Assembly: GCA_949592205.1 (NCBI GenBank)
Contig: CATIUR010000002.1
Span: 134,862,090-134,926,089 of the forward strand
Length of the DNA stretch: 64,000 bases
Direction of reading: 5' to 3'
Source: Helichrysum umbraculigerum
Lineage: Eukaryota; Streptophyta; Magnoliopsida; Asterales; Asteraceae
In this document: positions 48,280 to 60,079 of the stretch, one piece after another
Numbering within the stretch: the stretch's first letter is position 1
Layout of the letters: the number at the start of each line of letters is the position of its first letter
Program-made: the position numbers and the translations under genes
The notes under the pieces: generated by a model
Databases searched by the model: none
The model's input: only the letters and a program-made list of their open reading frames with translations
What the model was told of the DNA's origin: nothing

Positions 48280-49182
48280 CTGGAAGTTGTGCTATCATTT
48301 CCATTACTACATTGTGCTCTTTTATTTTCAGTTATTGTACTCGATCCAGTATTTATATAATTCGTGTTGGTTACATTGTATCTTAGCGTTTATTTGGTCG
48401 ATAATGTAAGATACAGGACGGGGCAATGACGTAGCCAGCATTCTATATATGGGTGGGCCGAAATGTCAAATAACTTGCTTATCAATATGTATAAAAGCGA
48501 ATCTAAACAGCTAACGTAACGAACTCACTGTATATTGGTTTATAACGAAAGTTCGAGCAACTTCTTTGATATCAAAGTAAATATAAACGATACATGAATC
48601 GAACCGGCTTTCAACAATATGTTCCCTCATTATACACTAGCAATTGGCTTACAGAACAAAATTTCTGCGGACTAAAGATAATCTGATTCTAATAGCAAGC
48701 ACTGAAATAGGAAGCAACAAACTAGAAAGAATTTTAGAAAGTGAAAGTTAACGAAGTAATTAATCCAGTTTACTTGTAATATAACAAGGGTTTATAGTAT
48801 GAATTATACTATCAAACGGTGTATTGTATGAATTCAACATATATAAAAAGTGTTATTGTGTATATCGGTTTACTTGAAATACAAATTGCTAGTAATTTGT
48901 ATAATAAACGATATTAAAAGGTATAAAGTTCGATAAATAAACAAATTATAAACCAACCATATTATAAACCCAAATAATACAACCATTATTTTTAATTCCA
49001 TATATGCTCAAAGTTTGGGCTTTGTGTGTGGGTAGGTCACAGCCCATCATAACTCAAACGTATCTACACCACTGTCCGTCCACTGGACAGGCCGGGGATA
49101 GCTGAACGGGTAGTTGACTAGCTGAACGGGTAGTTGACTACTTGACTATATCGGAAGGCAACTGATATTTCCACCATCCAAA
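48280..49182. other. 3' flank of the CASP-like gene and hAT-like remnant
   Basis: Probable 3' UTR to about 48410. From GGCAATGACGTAGCCAGC (48424) to CTACACCACTGTCC (about 49075) the ends loosely mirror each other, as in decayed hAT elements. A 20-bp unit TAGCTGAACGGGTAGTTGAC is tandemly repeated at 49098-49139. No gene. Confidence 0.4.
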
Positions 49183-49620
49183 ATGATAAATCTATCACAT
49201 ACATGCATTAACAGGTTGTATTGTACAATCTGTTAATGCATACATGTAATGGATTTATCAATTTGAACAGCAAGTTGTCATTGATCGGGTATATGCTGAT
49301 AACCGCATCTTACAGCATATGTCGCAGCTAAATACATAAACTTAAGCTACGGAAATATAGAAAGTTACGGAATCACGTTCGAGTTACGTAAATGTATGGA
49401 AGCTACGACAAAAGGAATCTTTGACTTAGACACAATATCCAAGGGTAAGACTTATTGCAGAGATACTCTGCATTACCACTAAAATACGTAAAAAGGCCAG
49501 GTCATGTCAAAAGGGAACAAAAAGTAACCTATGGCCAAAAGAGGAAGGTCTGCTCCGCCGCCCTGAGCTGCGGAAAGCAGACCAACCATTTATGGAAAGG
49601 GAATCTCTGCTCTAAGTGGA

Positions 49621-49630
49621 CATAAATAAG
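49621..49630 (+). promoter_or_regulatory. TATA-like box of the Tat LTR
   Basis: CATAAATAAG, about 350 nt before the LTR end, preceded by U3-like sequence and followed by a pyrimidine-rich leader (TCACTTTTTCTCTC). Confidence 0.5.
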
Positions 49631-49763
49631 CAATCTCAGTCAAAGGGAAAGAAAGAATAATCTTGTTCTTTCATATCACTCACTTTTTCTCTCAAGAATA
49701 CTCACTCTCACTAATCCGCAACTTATTCTCATTCCGAAGGTTCTTGGCCTCGTGGCGTACAAG

Positions 49764-49790
49764 CCGTATCTACCCTCGACGTAGATACGG
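49764..49790 (+). other. hairpin in the transcribed part of the Tat LTR
   Basis: CCGTATCTAC, a seven-base loop, then GTAGATACGG: a perfect 10-bp stem downstream of the TATA box. Confidence 0.8.
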
Positions 49791-49973
49791 ATACCAGTCG
49801 GGAATCGCCAGCCGATAAGCTCTCAAGCTTTCGGTCCAATTACCTTCGTTCTAACTTACTTTTGATGTTTGTAGCAAAGATCTAGTGCAGGTAAACGAGA
49901 CGCGGCTTGTGAAGTATCGCACGGAGGAAGGTTGTTAAGCTTAGTCTCGGTGCTGCCGGTTTTTGTATCAACA

Positions 49974-49993
49974 TTTGGCGCCATCCGTGGGAC
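49974..49993 (+). other. primer-binding site of the Tat element
   Basis: TTTGGCGCCATCCGTGGGAC directly after the LTR end. This form is usual for Tat/Ogre elements; the cognate tRNA (often given as Arg) cannot be confirmed here. Confidence 0.65.
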
Positions 49994-50005
49994 CAAACTG
50001 AAAGA

Positions 50006-51499
50006 ATGGAGAAAACCCCTTCATCTGGAACTCCCACACCGAAGGTAACCGTAGATCGATCCGCTGAAAGGCACGAAAGTGGAACGGGAAACGCTGGAGG
50101 ATCAGCCGATCAGCAAAATGACCCTCGGCTTACTCCCGCCTTTGTGGAAAGCAACTACGAAGCACTTTGCACGCTAATGCAAGAATCCGAGATAAACAAG
50201 CAAATGGATGGTGTGAGAACACAACTCACTTACGATTCCTCCGCAGATGACCCCACCGAGCCAGAAAAGGGGACTGACAGTTCCAGTTCAGATTCCGAGG
50301 CAGCAAAGGTTCGTCGGAGGAGAAGACACACTCGAAAGACAAAGAAAAAGGCTAGTCCGGACAAAAGTAAAAAGATATTAAAGAAACGTAGCTCCTTGCA
50401 TTCTCGTACCAGAAAAGCAGTAGTTACTGACAGTAGCAGCTCGACGAGCTCCAGCTCGGACGAGGAAGCGGGTGAGGGTATAGACAAGCCTTACAGACCA
50501 TCACTCATCAAGAAATTTACCAGGAGAATAGCAAGATGCAAAAGACCAAAGAAAGCAAGACTTCCGACGCACATCAAGGTGTGTGATGGTACCGGAGATC
50601 CGGACGATCATTTGGGACTGTTTGCCGGAGTGGCAGAGATGGAGCAGTGGTCCATGCCGGTTTGGTGTCACATGTTTGCACAAACGCTGGCAGGACCTGC
50701 TCGCCTTTGGTTTGATGACCTCCCTCATGCTAGTATTGACAGCTTCGAGGAGCTGCGGAAAAGTTTTCTCCAGAACTTCATGCAACAATGGAGGTACACC
50801 AAACATCCTATGGAAATTCACAATATAGTACAAGGACCTCATGAATCGCTGTCAGACTTCATGGAGCGGTTCAAAGAAGAAAGTATGGAGATTAAAGGAG
50901 CAGACGAGATCATGCGCATCTCAGGTTTCATTCATGGAATAAGACCGAAGCAGCTGATAGAGCAGTTCTATGCCAACATTCCCAAGACAATCAACGAAGT
51001 TTTTGAACGAACTAAAGCGTTCATTCAGGGGAAAGAAGCAATTGGGCATGTCGCCGAAGCTCCGTCCAGAACCCCGTCGCGGCAGAATAGAGGCACACCA
51101 TGGAAAGCAGCTGCACCTGCCCAGACGCAGGTCCTTCTATCCCCAAGACGAAGCCATGATACCTATTCCGGCAACAAAGGGCACGTTCCGCAACCCTATT
51201 CGCCCGCCCCCAAAAGAAACTCGTATTTCACACCACTTACCAAGACGCCCTGTGAAATATTGGCAACCGAAGCGGTTCGACACAGCTTCACACAGCCTAC
51301 TCCTCTCAAAGGTGTCCCTGAAGGAAAGAATACGGACAGGTATTGCGAGTTCCATGGTGATAAAGGGCATAACACTAACGACTGTTACCAGCTGCGGAAA
51401 CAGATAGAAGAAGCCGTTCAGACGGGACAATTGTCACACTTGGCAAAAGAAGTAAAGCAGGCCGGAACAAAACAACAAGGAAGACAGGGTCCTCCTTAA
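50006..51499 (+). pseudogene. Tat gag
   Basis: 497 codons from an ATG 12 nt after the primer site. A disordered Ser/Asp- and Arg/Lys-rich part (about 80-165: DSSSSDSEAAKVRRRRRHTR) precedes the capsid region: HIKVCDGTGDPDDHL, PVWCHMFAQTLAGPARLWF, SFEELRKSFLQNFMQQWRYT, SDFMERFKEE and IRPKQLIEQFY. A C-x2-H-x4-H-x4-C-like knuckle (CEFHGDKGHNTNDC, about 444-457) ends it. It would form the particle. The terminator at 51497-51499 is in phase with pol, so it may be a mutated Gln codon or a genuine gag stop. Confidence 0.85.
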
Positions 51500-53625
51500 A
51501 AGAGCAAGCCTAGAGTGATCCAGATGGTCCGGTCAGAACGAAACGAAGATAAGAGGCCTATGGATGAGGTTGAAAGTTGGATGCACCAAGAGATCAGCTT
51601 TCCACCTTCTAACCAGGTATGCCCCACCGAAAACCCTCTAATTATCAAGGCGGAGGTTGAGGGCCACTTGATCCACCGCATCTATGTGGACGGAGGTAGC
51701 TCTTCCGATATAATGTATTTCCACTGTTTCGAAAAATTGAATGATTCCATTAAAGAACGAATGGTGAGCACCAAAACGCCTTTAGTGGGCTTCTCAAGGG
51801 CAATGATATCATCAGTAGGAAGCATATGGCTTCATGTAACCTTCGGCGAGTACCCTTTGTCGAGGACTGTGGACATGAAGTTCCTTATTGTGCAAACACC
51901 ATCACCTTACAATGTGTTGCTGGGTAGGCCCACAATATGTCGTCTAAGGGCAGTAGTGTCTACCATGCATGCTATGATGAAATTTCCTACAAGCTCCGGT
52001 ATTGCAACCCTCAGAGCAGAAAGAAGAAAGGTTCGGGAATGTTTGTCACTAGAAGAAGGTAATAGGGTTGCAGATGCTTCCCGGCGCAACTCACAAGACA
52101 CGGAGCAAGCGCTGCTCAAAGTTCCACTTGTCATTAATGATGAGTTTCCGGAACAACCTGTGAGCGTGGGAACATCATTATCTCCGGCTACGAAGGTACG
52201 TTTAGAAAGGCTTTTAAGAGCTAATATTGATGTTTTCGCATGGAGATATTCTGATATGACAGGGGTGCCCCGACACATTGCGGAGCACAAACTGAATATA
52301 CACAAGAGCGTAGAACCAATTGTCCAGAAAAAACGCAGCTTGGCCCCAGACCGAAGTAAAGCTGTAACAGACGAGGTTGATGAGTTGGTAGGAGCTGGAA
52401 TCATGCGTGAAGTACGTTACCGCACTTGGATAGCGAATCCGGTACTTGTTAGAAAAAGTGATGGAAGTTGGAGGATGTGCGTTGACTTCAAGGATGTGAA
52501 CAACGCCTGCCCAAAAGACGCATACCCACTTCCGGAGGTGGGCCTCAAGGTGGAATCACTCACAGGGTTCAAATACAAGTGTTTTTTGGACGCATATAAG
52601 GGATATCATCAGATCCAAATGGCACTAGAAGATGAGGACAAGACTGCGTTTCATACAGACAAAGGTATCTTCTGCTACCAAAAGATGCCCTTTGGCTTGA
52701 AAAACGCAGGTGCAACGTATCAAAGGTTGGTAGACGCAGCTTTCTCCACTCAAATAGAGAGAAACTTGGAGGCATATGTTGATGACATAGTCATCAAAAG
52801 CAAGTTGGAAGATACACTCTTAGCTGACATCGAAGAAACATTCGGTAACCTCCGGAAGATAAACATGAAGCTAAATCCAAAGAAGTGCTCCTTCGGGGTT
52901 ACCGAAGGTAAGTTCTTGGGGCATATCATCCTGGAGAAAGGAATCAAAGCCAATCCGTAGAAAGTAAGTGCCATCATCAACATGCCGCACCCAAAAACAG
53001 TAAAAGAAGTTCAAAGTCTGAATGGCAAGCTAGCAGCTATGAGTAGATATCTATCAAGCTCAGCCTCCAAATCTCTACCTTTCTTCAAAACCTTGAAGAA
53101 TTGCTTGAGTAAGAAGGATTTCAAATAGACTGCAGAAGCTGAAAGCGCATTTACGGAGCTGAAGGTACATCTCACCAGCTTACCAATGCTAACAACGCCT
53201 ATTGCAGGCGAAGAATTATACATGTATCTTGCAGCTACGGATAAAGCTGTAAGCTCCGTACTCATGGCAGAAAGAGACAAAAGTCAAGTGCCCATTTATT
53301 TTGTTAGCCGCGTGTTACAAGGTCCGGAGGAAAATTATTCTCCAATGGAAAAGCTAGCTTTGGCACTTGTCTATGCGGCGCGTCGCCTCAGACGCTACTT
53401 CCAGGCACATAAAGTCAATGTCCTGATGGATCAGCCTATCCGTCAGGTCCTACACAAGCCGGAGATATCAAGACGATTGGCCAAGTGGGCAATCGAGCTA
53501 GGGGAGCATGGAATCAATTACGTTCCGCGCACTTCGGTGAAAGGTCAGGTATTGGCTGATTTCTTTGCAGAATTGCCGCAAAACCAATTGATACTTACGC
53601 AGGTCCCCAACGAAGCGTCAAAAGC
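51500..53625 (+). pseudogene. Tat protease, reverse transcriptase and first RNase H
   Basis: Protease: HRIYVDGGSSSDIMYFHCF with DGGSS in place of DTG, then YNVLLGRPTICRLRAV. RT: NPVLVRKSDGSWRMCVDF, FLDAYKGYHQIQM, CYQKMPFGLKNAGATYQRL, catalytic YVDDIVIKSK (about 52777-52806), FLGHIILEKGI. RNase H: AATDKAVSSVLMAE, SPMEKLALALVYAARRLRRY, GQVLADFFAELP. TAG stops at 52958-52960 and 53126-53128 lie between RT and RNase H; the second replaces a usual Trp (FKWTAE). Phase is unbroken throughout. Confidence 0.88.
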
Positions 53626-55351
53626 CATGAACGAAAGTAAGTGGGTGATGTACACAGACGGAGCATCTAGCTCGTCTGGCGCAGGTGCGGGTCTCATCCT
53701 GACAGACCCAGATGGAGTTGAATACACTTATGCCCTTCGATTCAACTTTGACAGCTCCAACAATGAATCTGAATATGAAGCTCTATTAGCTGGCCTGCGC
53801 ATTGCTACGGCAATGGGGGTCCGAAATCTCCAAGTGTGTGTTGACTCGAAGCTTGTGTCGAGTCAAATCAATGGTGATTACGAGGCTAGAGACACCAATA
53901 TGAAAAAGTACATGGAAAAAGCAAAAGAATTAATTTCCAGCTTCGACAGCTTTGAAATACGACAAGTTCCAAGGAGTGAAAATAAAAAAGCAGATGCATT
54001 GAGCAAGCTAGCTTCCGTAGCTTTTGCTCATCTCACAAAGAAAGTATTGGTTGAAGTACTTGAACGTCCGTCAATAGACGAACAGGAGGTACTAGCCATT
54101 ATTGAGGAACATGAAAACACATGGATGACTCCAATCATTCAGTACTTGGTGGATGGTACCTTGCCGCAGGATCCATCGCAGGCTCGAAAGGTACGTGTCA
54201 AAGCACCAAATTACAATTACTCTAATGGCATACTCTACCGAAGGTCTTACTTAGTACCTTGGTTACGATGTATTGGTCCACAACAGGCCGAATACGTTAT
54301 TCGAGAAGTACATGAGGGTGCATGTGGAATGCACTCTGGACCAAGGTCCGTGGTGGCAAAAGTAATGAACCTGGGTTACTTTTGGCCAAGTATGCATCGC
54401 GACGCACTAACTATTATACAAAAATGCAACTCTTGTCAGGTTAACGCACCAATATGTCGGCAACCCCAAACTGATATGATCTCAATCACGGCTCCATGGC
54501 CATTCCAGAAATGGGCCATGGATATCGTTGGACCATTCCCAAGGGCATAAGGACAAGTGAAATTCTTGATCGTCGTGATAGATTATTTTACTAAGTGGGT
54601 AGAAGCAAAACCCGTCAAGGCAATCACAGGAGCTGCGGTAAAAAAGTTCGTCTGGGAAAACATTGTGTGCAGGTTCGGCCTGCCACATGAGTTAGTAACC
54701 GATAACGGAGCTCAGTTTGCTGGAGGTGTATTCAAATCTTGGTGTGCTGAACTCAAGATAAATCAGATCTTTACGTCCGTAGCTCACCTACAAGCTAACG
54801 GACAAGTGGAACGAGCCAATAGGAGCATATTCGAAGGTATAAAGCTAAGGTTGGAAGGGCAAGGAAGCGATTGGTTGGACCATTTGTCTCATGTGCTCTG
54901 GGCACATAGAACGATGGTAAAAAAGAGCAATGGCGAAACCCCATTTAGCTTGATGTACGGTACCGAAGCTGTGTTACCTGCGGAAATTGGAGTTCCCACT
55001 TGGCGAACAGCTAATTCGGACGAAGGTGAAAGTCTGGATCTTCGTATTAACTTGGAGCTGCTGGAAGAAAGAAGAGAGATCGCAGCAATCAGAGAATGCC
55101 GAAATAAGCAGCAGATGGTGAAATACTACAACTCCAAAGTGAAACCTGCATCATTTGTTCCTGGTGATTATGTGTTACGGAAAAACGAAGCTAGCAAAGC
55201 CCAGCCCGAAGGAAAGTTGGGACCCAAATGGGAAGGTCCATATCAAATTGTTGCCAGTCACGGAAATGGCTCATATGAACTTGCTAAATCTGACAGAACT
55301 ATCCTACCACGTTCCTGGAACGTTGCTAATCTTCGCAAGTGTTATTTGTAA
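53626..55351 (+). pseudogene. Tat second (archaeal-type) RNase H and integrase
   Basis: The second RNase H reads WVMYTDGASSSSGAGAGLI, NNESEYEALLAGLRIA, VCVDSKLVSSQINGDYE and RSENKKADALSKLAS, a full D-E-D-D set. Integrase follows: HEGACGMHSGP and CNSCQ (zinc region), WAMDIVGPFPRA, VTDNGAQFAGG, GQVERANRSIFEGIKLRL (DDE core), and the end GPYQIVASHGNGSYEL to a terminator at 55349-55351. A TAA at 54548-54550 interrupts the core just after the first catalytic Asp. No frameshift. Confidence 0.88.
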
Positions 55352-55900
55352 GCTAGTAAAATTCTCATGTAAACCTTATCACGATGTAGTGGTTTGATAA
55401 TTTTGGCAATCTAATATATCAAACACAATTTTATGAGAATATGTTTGGCATCATTACAAGAAATTATTTGCAACTTATCTCGCTGATCACGAGATAATAA
55501 GCTGGCGGAGTCAAAATTCCTTCGTGCAGTAATATACTGATGGCATAAGCCTAAGTATCAATGGATTGAACAACCATTCAAAACATTACGTTCTATACAT
55601 ACGTGTATATACAATATGGCGCATCGAGTATACTCACAAATAATAACATGGTTGCGAGACAGCAATATAAGGGAAAACCATTCGAAAAGGACAAGCGACT
55701 TTAACATGATGATATCTAAATCACAAGAGCATGTTAAGAAGTTCCAACATAACAGTAACAAGATCACGAAGTAAGTTAAGTTGATTACAAACCAAGGCAC
55801 TATGGCCCAATAACAATCTGCCTAAATGGCAAATTAGCAAAAGATTGTCCAAAATACCAACTACGTCAAAGCACACATAACTAAGAAACAAGGGGAAGAA
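55352..55900 (+). other. noncoding interval of the Tat element
   Basis: AT-rich spacer between the convergent gag-pol and antisense ORF. No protein signature; small frames appear to be chance. Confidence 0.5.
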
Positions 55901-57714
55901 TCAAGCAGCTTCAGGAACAGAGTTAACGCCAAGAACAACTTTCTTAAACTCGGCCGGAGAAAGGTTGCGGCTAGCAGCAATGCGTTCCAAGTAAGGGTAA
56001 GTAGCATCCTTCAATTCCCTCTCTGCCTGCTGAACTTTCTCCGCAGCATGCACATCATAACCAGGTATTTTCTCAATTGCAACGCCCATTTTAGCATGCG
56101 AATAACCAAGCTGTATTCCCACATTCATACCTGAAACGTACAATCTTATAATAAACATTTTGGCATTCGAACTTACTTAACATAGATATAGCTTCACATT
56201 TCTTACCTACACCACAATGGGCAGCCTGAACTGCGCCATTATATGCTACGTACTCAGGACTTTCAACAAGTTTAACAAATACCTCCTTCAACCCACGGTC
56301 CATCAACCAGTTAAAACTCTCTTCCACTGCGTTGCTGCGGCTAGATGCTTCGTCAAGCTCGCTCACGGATGCAGCAGCTACAGCTGTCAAACTCTGTTTT
56401 TCCATCTTCCACTTCCTTTGCAACTCCTGCTGTTGTTTCATTTGCTCCGACAATCTCACCTCGCACTTGGCGAGTTGCATCCGCAGTGTTTTGTACCTCC
56501 AACTCAAGAGCAGCAGCATGGGAAGATCTAAGCAGCTCAAGTTCGGACCCATGCGAGGTAGCAACATCATTCAACTTGGCAATAGCACTATCGCGATCTT
56601 TCTTCACTGACTTTAACTCATCTTTCAAAAAAGTCATCTCATCACTAGTCAAATCTACCAACCGCTGATTCAACTCTTCAATCCTTTCATCACGGTTGGC
56701 CATCTCCGACCGCAGCTTCTTCACCTTCTCCATCTCAGTAAGAAGTTGACGATAACAACCTTCCCACCTACGTCTACCCTCACCCATAATCTTAGGTACC
56801 ATCAACGAAAGCCAATTCATCTCGTCACCAACATTCACATCAGACTTGCATTCTAAAGACACGACCTCCGATGGGGGAATCAAGTGATCAACCATGTCAC
56901 GACAAACGGCATGGATCGCAAACGTGTCCCCATTCTTCACAGACCAGGGAGGAATAAATACCTGATTAGCTTGCTCTGGATCAACCTCAAATCGAGGTTC
57001 GCGAGCACCGGAATCCAGAGGTTCATCAGCATTGGGTGATTCCGCAGCAAATTCCTGACCGGACAAGTTATCACCTTCGTCATCAGAACCTACCCCATCT
57101 GACTCAGTGCCCGCGTCACTCTCGGATATAACCTCCGCTGTCTCAACCCTATGTGACTTACCACGAAGGGACGAAGCTTTCCCGGCAGGCTTGCGACCCA
57201 ACTGCTTCACTCTCTTAGCAACAGAACCTCCAGCATCTGATCCACTTGCTTGATTTGCTTGACTCCGAGTGCGTTTACCAATAGGTAAACCTTTGGTGGC
57301 AGATGATCCGGTTACTCTCTTAGCGGAGGAACCTCGCACTTTAGCCGCAGCTTTGAATCGGCGAGCTTGCGGAGCATTCTCAATAGGCCCAACCACTAAC
57401 TGCAGATGATCATCACTAGCAGCAACAATCGCATCTCGATATCGATCAGGAAATGGTACCTCACCTTCACGAATCGGGCGAGATTCATAGCGAGCATCAG
57501 TGCACTTCCACAATTGCATAAAATCAAGAAGTGGTAACTCTATACAAATTACAACAAAATAAACCAAAATTACTTCTTCTACCTACGAACAGTAACACGT
57601 AAATAGAAATAACAAAACTATGATAATATGAAGCTTAATACCTTCGTCTGAATCAACGGGCCGAAGGATCGGAATCTCAGTTGGCTTATCCCACACTTGA
57701 CTTATCCCACACTT
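55901..57714 (-). pseudogene. antisense extra ORF of the Tat element, spliced and frameshifted
   Basis: Runs opposite to gag-pol. I infer an upstream exon ending at 57642 (VWDKPTEIPILRPVDSDE), an intron 57540-57641 (GTATTAAG...TTGTATAG), a long exon 56207-57539, an intron 56131-56206 (GTAAGA...GTTTCAG) and a last exon 55901-56130 ending GVNSVPEAA. Both introns join in phase. The product has a basic/acidic disordered part (about 57000-57350: KRTRSQANQASGSDAGG, ESDAGTESDGVGSDDEGD), a segment NWLSLMVPKIMGEGRRRW, and long heptad-like coiled coils (RNRDERIEELNQ-type, MKQQQELQRKWKMEKQ). A one-base indel near 56480 shifts the frame inside the coiled coil. Antisense extra ORFs are known in Tat elements; their function is not established. 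The 5' exon is cut at about 57714. Confidence 0.7.
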
Positions 57715-57728
57715 GACTAGTTCATGGT

Positions 57729-58378
57729 TAGAGATGAGCAAAGACCAGATAAAACTGGTTTTCAGTCCAGTTCAAAAAAGTCCATTTTTTTAACAAAAAA
57801 TTGAAAACCAGTCTTTTCTAGGACTGGTCCAGTTTCAGTCTAGTTTTTTGCCAGTTTTTCTTAGAATTTTAGTCCGGTCCCAGTCCAGTTTCAGTCATTT
57901 CCAGTCTTTTTTTTCATGGTCGATAATTTTGTCAATAGTTACAATAAAATTTTAAAACCAATAGAAAAAATCAATAAATGTGAAGTATGATTAAATTAAA
58001 ATGTATATAATTGAAATTGTTGATGTGAAAATAAATAAAAGTTTATAAATAAAGAAATAAAAATGTATCAAATACAATTTAACCTAAATTTAAATTTTAT
58101 AAGGAAAGAAAAAAGTTAATAAACAGTAAATAAACATAAATAGCTTATAATACATTTCAGTCTTTTTGCCAGTTTTAAACTAGTTTCAGTCTTTAACCAG
58201 TTTAAACTGATTTCAGTCCAGTTTTTAACCAGTCTTCTGACTGAAAAGTAGGACTGAATTAGGACTGTCAGGCAGTCCTAGGACCAGTCCAGTCTTTTTC
58301 CCAGTCCAGTTTTTCTAGGACCGGTCCCAGTCCGGTTCAGGACCAGTTTCAGTCTTAGACTGTTTTGCTCATCTCTGA
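57729..58378. mobile_element. hAT non-autonomous element
   Basis: Ends TAGAGATGAGCAAA and the mirrored TCAGAGATGAGCAAA, with flanks TTCATGGT and ATCATGGT (57721-57728, 58379-58386; seven of eight bases equal). Both subterminal regions are packed with CAGTCCAGTTT/AAACTGGACTG motifs. Confidence 0.8.
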
Positions 58379-58386
58379 ATCATGGT

Positions 58387-60079
58387 GTATCTAAGTATCT
58401 AACTACTCATACATATAATCTACGTAGATAATTTGTTATTTATTTTCATTATATGTATTTTTATCGGGTGTTATGTATGCATGGTGTCACATGGTGTCTT
58501 TACAAGTTTGACATATTGCTAAAATAATACAATGTCAATAAATAACATATTTCTTAAAATAATGTGCACCCGAGTAGTCAGGTATACACTATAAATATCA
58601 TACATTAGTTAAGTGTATTTACAATCACTTTTAACCCTAGTTTATGGTTACTTTTTTAAAACTTATGTGTTGATTTCTGTTGTACTGTGTATACTCGTTT
58701 TTAATTACTCTAAAATAAATCAATTTATAGCATGCTGGTAATTTGTGTAATTATCCGTTGACTTATATTTTGCAGTTACCTCCTTGTTTAGTGTAATTAG
58801 AGTGAGTTCAGTTATTCAAAATATAAGTAATTATCCATTGACCTATATTTATGTAAAAAAGAAAAATAGTTTTATTGTTTGGATGTGACTTTTAATTTGA
58901 TTGGTTAATGTGAAAAATTGATTGGTGTAAATTAAGAGAGATAAAAAATTCAATCAATTAAAAATTTGTGTCTATTTGTAGGTCTGTGTAAGTAGTCCTG
59001 TTTAGCATTACTCTTTTTAAAGTTTAATGTAGTTTTAATTATGGGTCATCTATATAAATCATTACGTGTCATCCATGCACATTTAATTTTTATGTCAAAA
59101 ATATCATATACAATGAGCAATAATCGAAAGTTAGATAAACATGATAAAAGTCAATTTTAATAATTACATACGGAGTACAATGTAAGTGTGCGGATTGTTA
59201 CCTTATTTTGAAGCACTTAAACCGAAATATAAACTAGTTCATGGACATGCAGATAGCGCCGGCTACATTCACATAAAATTAGAAATAAGAAGCTACTCTA
59301 ACGATTGGACAATGACTAATTAACGAGAGTTGTTGAAAAATAAAATTGTTTGAGGTAACATACATGCATGCATACAACCTCTTCTTAATATATGTAAACC
59401 AAAGAATCACTAAGAAAGAAGAAATAATCAAGAGTTATATGAATGAATTGATCAATCGAAACTATGATTGACACGACATATTTAACCTGTCATGCATGCA
59501 TGCATGTAAGGATAATGTATCCAACGAAGTAGAAATAAATGATATGTTGATGTTCAATGTATATATGTAACGAAAACAAATGTTGCATCTTACTAAAGAA
59601 AAAGATAAATGACTAATGTCTAATATTCTTAGTGCGTACCTAACTACTCGAACATACATTATACATTGTATGTAAAAAGTTTGTTATTTATACGTATTAT
59701 TTATATAAGAGTTGAAATTTACTACTAAAGAAACCACTACCAAGATACAAAAGGTGAAAATCACATACAAAACTAGAAGACAAGAACACCTTAGAAAACA
59801 AGAAGCTTCAAAGAACATGAACAAAGCTAAATCCAACCTGCCTCATAAAGCTTAAGAGAAAACGTTGGCCGGGTTTGAGCACAAAGAATCTTATCCAATT
59901 GTAAAACGAATACATCTATTCGAAACTAACTTTTTCCTTAAGTAGAAGACGTGCCGGCTCTTTATTGTGAGTGAAATTATGCTTATTCCTTGCTTTGCAT
60001 AACACCCAACAAGGTGAACGAATGACAGCTCCAAACAGAAATACAAGAATACAAAAGCACGCAACAAGAGTACAAGAGA
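58387..60079. other. intergenic, no gene recognised
   Basis: AT-rich with a CATG microsatellite (59490-59507) and a Stowaway-like scrap ACGGAGTAC near 59170. Nothing else supported. The last 100 or so bases are probably the 3' UTR of the acyltransferase gene. Confidence 0.4.

Larger units (their letters stand above)
49183..49973 (+). repeat. 5' LTR of the Tat element, left limit approximate
   Basis: The right limit is set by ATCAACA before the primer site. The left limit is not certain because there is no second LTR to compare; 49183 is where an imperfect 68-bp hairpin (GCATTAACAGGTTGTA...TACAATCTGTTAATGC) begins with TG. A TATA-like CATAAATAAG lies at 49621. Confidence 0.5.
49183..57714 (+). 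mobile_element. Tat-lineage LTR retrotransposon without visible 3' LTR
   Basis: The order is 5' LTR, primer site, gag, protease, RT, RNase H, a second RNase H, integrase, then a noncoding stretch and an antisense ORF. The second, archaeal-type RNase H and the antisense ORF are marks of the Tat lineage. No copy of the 5' LTR is found right of the antisense ORF; element sequence stops at about 57714 next to a hAT insertion. The left LTR limit is uncertain. Coding has four stops in one otherwise continuous frame. Confidence 0.85.
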
